Shown: piece by piece, positions 61,490-64,000 of the stretch
Layout of the letters: each line of letters opens with the position of its first letter
Position numbering within the stretch: the stretch's first letter is position 1
Assembly: GCA_041190985.1 (NCBI GenBank)
Contig: JBEEPT010000110.1
Location: forward strand, 6,944 to 70,943
Source of the DNA: Malikia sp041190985
GTDB lineage: Bacteria > Pseudomonadota > Gammaproteobacteria > Burkholderiales > Burkholderiaceae_C
DNA length: 64,000 nt
Reading direction: 5' to 3'
Notes under the pieces: model-generated
Told to the model about the DNA's origin: nothing
The model's input: the letters and a program-made list of their open reading frames with translations, nothing else
Database searches by the model: none
Position numbers and translations under genes: made by a program

Positions 61490-61679
61490 CCGCACGCGCA
61501 GCCGGGCGGTCGACGCAACAGCCCGCTATGCGCTCGAGCACAGCCGCGGCGAATGGCCGGTCGTGACCCCACCGCCGTGCGGCCACATCCGGTCGCTGCT
61601 GATTGGCTCGGGCGAGCTGGCGCTCAAGCAGCACCGCGGACCCGACGGCCGCATGATCTACGTCGCGGAGAAGCTCTGA
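61404..61679 (+). CDS. small hypothetical protein
   Basis: A 91-residue product from ATG 61404, overlapping the preceding gene by 86 bases. MTAAELEAWLLRAQPGQQCRYHVGHLAYDR is followed by a helix and a C-terminal GELALKQHRGPDGRMIYVAEKL, the latter resembling a small winged helix. Common in phage replication operons; role unknown. Stop forms TGATG with the ParB-like gene. Confidence 0.6.
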   Translation: MTAAELEAWLLRAQPGQQCRYHVGHLAYDRTRSRAVDATARYALEHSRGEWPVVTPPPCGHIRSLLIGSGELALKQHRGPDGRMIYVAEKL

Positions 61680-62281
61680 TGGCGAAGCCCCGGGCCGAGG
61701 AAAGGTACCCGATCACCGAGGCAACCGTGGCCCTGTCGAGCTTGGTGCCCAACCCGAAAAACGCGAAGACCCACCCGCGAGAGCAGCTTGAGCGCCTCGG
61801 TGCTTCCATCCGGGAGTTCGGTCAGCCCAAGCGGATCCTGGTGCGGGCGGCGAACAAGATGATCGTCGCCGGCCACGGGGTCTGGGAGGCCATGCGACTG
61901 GCCGGCCTCAGCGAGATCAACGTGGCCTTGTGGGAGGTGCCTCAGCGGGTCGCGGATGCGTTCATGCTCGGCGACAATCGGCTGGCTGACCTGGGCCAGA
62001 ACGATACCGCAAAGGCGGCGCAGCTGCTGCGCGAGATCGACGAGGAGCTATGGCTGGCCGTGGGCTACAGCGACGAGGAGGCCGAGAAGGAAATCGCGGC
62101 CCTGGAGGAGCAGGACGTCGACGTGATCACGATCGACACGTCGGCGGTCGACGACCAGTTCTGGATCGTGGTCAAGGGCCCGCTCGCGCAACAGGCCGAC
62201 GCGCTCCTGAGGCTGCAGACGGTGATGGGCGAGCTGCCGGACGTGACGGTGTCCATCGGCACCGAGGAACACGAGCTGTGA
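61679..62281 (+). CDS. ParB/Srx-like nuclease-domain protein
   Basis: A 200-residue protein with the ParB N-terminal pattern: LVPNPKNAKTHPREQLERLGASIREFGQPKRILVRAANKMIVAGHGVWEAMRLAGLSEINVALWEV (about 22-88), then FMLGDNRLADLGQND. In phages this domain is often fused to DNA methyltransferases; here it is a separate gene whose end overlaps (GTGA) a methyltransferase-like gene. Function as a DNA-binding partner is inferred. Confidence 0.85.
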   Translation: MAKPRAEERYPITEATVALSSLVPNPKNAKTHPREQLERLGASIREFGQPKRILVRAANKMIVAGHGVWEAMRLAGLSEINVALWEVPQRVADAFMLGDNRLADLGQNDTAKAAQLLREIDEELWLAVGYSDEEAEKEIAALEEQDVDVITIDTSAVDDQFWIVVKGPLAQQADALLRLQTVMGELPDVTVSIGTEEHEL

Positions 62282-63012
62282 AGCGCGGCCGCAAGTTCGG
62301 GCGCGACATCACCGCCCGCAACGTCAAGACCAACAGCTCCCCTGCCCTGCTCCAGGCCAAGGTCACCCTGCGCCAGAACGTCAAGGCGGCGCTGGGCGGG
62401 CCCGAAGCCTGCCGCGTGTTCGACGCCTTCGCCGGCGAGGGCGTGCTCTACCGGGCCTGCTGGAAGGACTGCGCGCTCTACGCCGGCTGCGACGAGGTAT
62501 GGTTCAAGGACGAGCGCCGGCTTTACGTCGGCGACAATCTGCGGGTGTTGCGGGCGATCGACCTGAAGCCGTTCAACCTGTTTGATCTGGACGCCTACGG
62601 CAGCTGCTGGGAGCAGGCGGCGATCGTCGCCGCGCGGCGGCAGCTGGAACCAGGCGAGCGGATCGGCGTGGTGCTGACCGAAGGGACGTCCCTGAAGATG
62701 CGGCTCGGCGGGATGCCGAACGCGATGCTCCACATGGCGAAGCTGCGGAAGGGCTTGCCGCGACCGAACGCTCACCGCGGGGCGGTGCTGGATCGGGCCA
62801 TAGCCAACTTCGCGGCCAAGCTCGACGCCGAGATCCTGCATCGCTGGCAGGCTCAGAAGCCCGACAAGAGCCAGACGACCTACATCGGCCTCGTGCTCGA
62901 AAAAAAGGGGGCGCCCGAAGGCGCCCCAGAGGCAGCAACGGAAAGTCTGCGACGGGCGCCACGCAGGCGACGGCCGTCAACTGATGGGCAAATCGCGCCA
63001 GAGGCCCCTTAG
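62278..63012 (+). CDS. class I methyltransferase-like protein
   Basis: A 244-residue product from GTG 62278 (GTGA overlap). CRVFDAFAGEGVLYRACW (about 41-58) is a SAM-binding motif I, and FNLFDLDAYGSCWEQ (about 98-112) resembles the D-x-D-x-Y-G-S catalytic loop of Trm1-like methyltransferases rather than a DPPY DNA enzyme. The Arg-rich tail contains a leftward terminator sequence (62900-62927). The target (DNA, RNA or tRNA) is not clear. Confidence 0.7.
   Translation: MKRGRKFGRDITARNVKTNSSPALLQAKVTLRQNVKAALGGPEACRVFDAFAGEGVLYRACWKDCALYAGCDEVWFKDERRLYVGDNLRVLRAIDLKPFNLFDLDAYGSCWEQAAIVAARRQLEPGERIGVVLTEGTSLKMRLGGMPNAMLHMAKLRKGLPRPNAHRGAVLDRAIANFAAKLDAEILHRWQAQKPDKSQTTYIGLVLEKKGAPEGAPEAATESLRRAPRRRRPSTDGQIAPEAP
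62900..62927 (-). terminator. strong leftward intrinsic terminator
   Basis: Read on the minus strand: GGGGCGCC, TTCG loop, GGCGCCCC, then C and seven T (stem 62920-62927 with 62908-62915; T-run 62906-62900). It ends leftward transcription coming from the 63.1-64 kb genes and lies inside the 3' end of the convergent methyltransferase-like gene. Confidence 0.9.
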
Positions 63013-63084
63013 AGGCCCGTATGGCGCCGCGACGCGTTGCCCGGCCTGTGATGCCCGCCGGGGTCCGCGTCGCGTGCTGGCGCC

Positions 63085-63459
63085 CTACCGGCGGCGGCCT
63101 AGCGGCGGGTTTGAAGTAGGCTGGTCCGGCTGACGTCGCGGCCTCAACCCCAGCCGCCGGCGGTCGGGGTCGGGCACCCGGCCCATCACCCAGATCAGGA
63201 CCTCGCGCCAGTGATTGAACGATTCGACCGAGCGCTTCGCGTTGTGGGTCTCGATCGCGGCCAACCGCTCGGGGTCGGCGAGGTCGTCGCTGGTCAGCCT
63301 CACGGGGGCGTGGAGCTGGACCCGGTTGCGGGCGACGTCGACGGCCGCGGCGACCCCGTGGTGGTCGCATAGCCGCTGCCCGGTCTGGAACGGCCGCTCA
63401 TTGCGCGAGCCGTGTCGATGCGGCGCGCCGGCGGGCGCGGTGCTGGGATGGTGCCTCAA
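63085..63459 (-). CDS. hypothetical protein
   Basis: A 124-residue product from TTG 63459 (GGAGG 6 bases upstream). His/Arg/Pro-rich, with CDHHGV near 31-36 and a helical block (DLADPERLAAIETHNAKRSVESFNHWREVLIWVMGRVPDPDRRRLGL). Basic overall. No family recognised. It ends about 160 bases before the leftward terminator. Confidence 0.55.
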   Translation of the reverse strand: MRHHPSTAPAGAPHRHGSRNERPFQTGQRLCDHHGVAAAVDVARNRVQLHAPVRLTSDDLADPERLAAIETHNAKRSVESFNHWREVLIWVMGRVPDPDRRRLGLRPRRQPDQPTSNPPLGRRR

Positions 63460-63491
63460 GATCAACCTCCGTGCGGTGAGGTGGGGGAAGA

Positions 63492-63977
63492 CTAGGCCGG
63501 GACGTGCTCCTCGAACCAGTGCCTGAGCGCCACCCGCTGCTCGCCGATGGCGAGCCGCGTGACGTATCGAACCTTGGCCGTGCTGGGCCCGGCTTGGGTA
63601 AGGACCAGCTCCCACTGGCCGATGACGTTACGGTAGCCCTCGCCCAGCATGACGGTCAGCTCGATGTCACGCGCCAGCAGCTTGCGCAGCGGGTCGCCGA
63701 CGAAGACGGGGAACCGGAGCAGCTTCTCCTTGGCCGTGCCGCGCCAATCCGAATAGGCATCCGGATCGTCCAGGCCTTGCTCGTAGAGCTCGATCTTCGT
63801 CGTGCACCGGATCAGGCCGTGGTAGGCCGACAGGACCCAGACTTCATGGCGCTCGCGGTCCCAATACTGGCGGAAGGTCCGCCACATCGGGCCATCGTAC
63901 CGCTGCCACGCCGGCATCAGGATCGGCCCCTTGGCCTTGGTGGCCGAGCAGCCGAGGATCAGCACGCGGCTGGTCAT
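63492..63977 (-). CDS. DUF6884-family protein
   Basis: A 161-residue protein with the family pattern VLILGCSATKAKGPILMPAWQRYDGPMWRTFRQYWDRERHEVWVLSAYHGLI (about 5-57). The CSxTK motif and the YDGP and LSAYHGLI blocks are the usual hallmarks. Function unknown; it is found in many phages and defence-rich regions. ATG 63977 overlaps the stop of the edge gene (ATGA). Confidence 0.85.
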   Translation of the reverse strand: MTSRVLILGCSATKAKGPILMPAWQRYDGPMWRTFRQYWDRERHEVWVLSAYHGLIRCTTKIELYEQGLDDPDAYSDWRGTAKEKLLRFPVFVGDPLRKLLARDIELTVMLGEGYRNVIGQWELVLTQAGPSTAKVRYVTRLAIGEQRVALRHWFEEHVPA

Positions 63978-64000
63978 CGTCCCGGCTTCTCGGCCAGATC
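63974..64000 (-). CDS. C-terminal end of a gene cut by the right window edge
   Basis: Eight codons (DLAEKPGR) and a TGA at 63974-63976 overlapping the ATG of the DUF6884 gene. They are in the right frame to be the end of the gene that runs off base 1, if the two window ends are adjacent. Confidence 0.5.
   Translation of the reverse strand, partial: DLAEKPGR

Noticed and set aside
62930..62946. CAGCAACGGAAAG on the + strand, similar to the start element
   Set aside because: It is inside coding sequence with no start codon after it, so most likely chance.
1..64000. Integrase, attachment site or tRNA genes
   Set aside because: No recombinase motif, no plausible att core and no cloverleaf was found by eye; a covariance-model search would be needed to exclude a tRNA completely.

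Overview
This window reads as a tailed bacteriophage of siphovirus type. Base composition is about two-thirds G+C by eye. It carries an HK97-type head (terminase, portal, prohead protease, major capsid), a lambda-like long non-contractile tail (tube, tail chaperones with a -1 frameshift site, tape measure, NlpC/P60 peptidase, J-like tip protein) and a Gram-negative style lysis region. The G+C content and the types of small conserved phage proteins suggest a proteobacterial, probably alphaproteobacterial, host; this is an inference. No integrase, attachment site, tRNA gene or CRISPR array was seen.

Layout. (1) 1-7.4 kb, leftward: small early/accessory genes, among them an HNH endonuclease, a Gp37/Gp68-family protein, DUF2786 and DUF932 proteins. 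Most translation units here begin with the same module: a GC hairpin, a small GGTGC/GCACC hairpin, then CCCAGCAACGGAG directly before the start codon. (2) 7.4-8.9 kb, non-coding: about 1 kb of G-rich degenerate repeats beside the small terminase gene. (3) 8.9-36.7 kb, rightward: packaging, head, head-tail connection, tail and tail-tip genes, mostly joined by ATGA or TGATG overlaps. The portal carries a C-terminal HExxH peptidase-like domain, and the minor head protein carries an internal 2H phosphoesterase-like domain. (4) 36.8-42.8 kb, rightward: lysis genes and fibre-like proteins, one with 31 uniform 22-residue repeats. (5) 43.2-45.6 kb, leftward: a superinfection-immunity protein, a metallophosphoesterase and small genes. 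(6) 45.8-47.3 kb, rightward: a small regulator cluster. (7) 47.3-55.4 kb, leftward: a secreted metzincin-like protease, an ASCH protein, a DnaQ-like protein lacking its catalytic motif, a TerB-like protein, and a recombination operon (Cas4-like nuclease, RecT, Rad50-like ATPase). (8) 55.5-63.0 kb: divergent C1-type and Cro-position regulators with operator-like dyads, then a rightward replication operon with RusA, an O-like replication protein containing origin-like iterons, and a ParB-like plus methyltransferase-like pair. (9) 63.1-64 kb, leftward: two genes whose transcript meets a strong terminator at 62.9 kb.

The partial genes at the two window edges join in frame and end in the usual ATGA overlap, so the window may be a complete circularly permuted genome; a chance frame match is one in three, so this is only moderate support. 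The most notable points are the repeated start-associated hairpin module, a 13-mer preceding several late genes, the 2H and metallopeptidase domains built into probable virion proteins, the 22-residue repeat fibre, and the origin-like iterons inside the replication gene.
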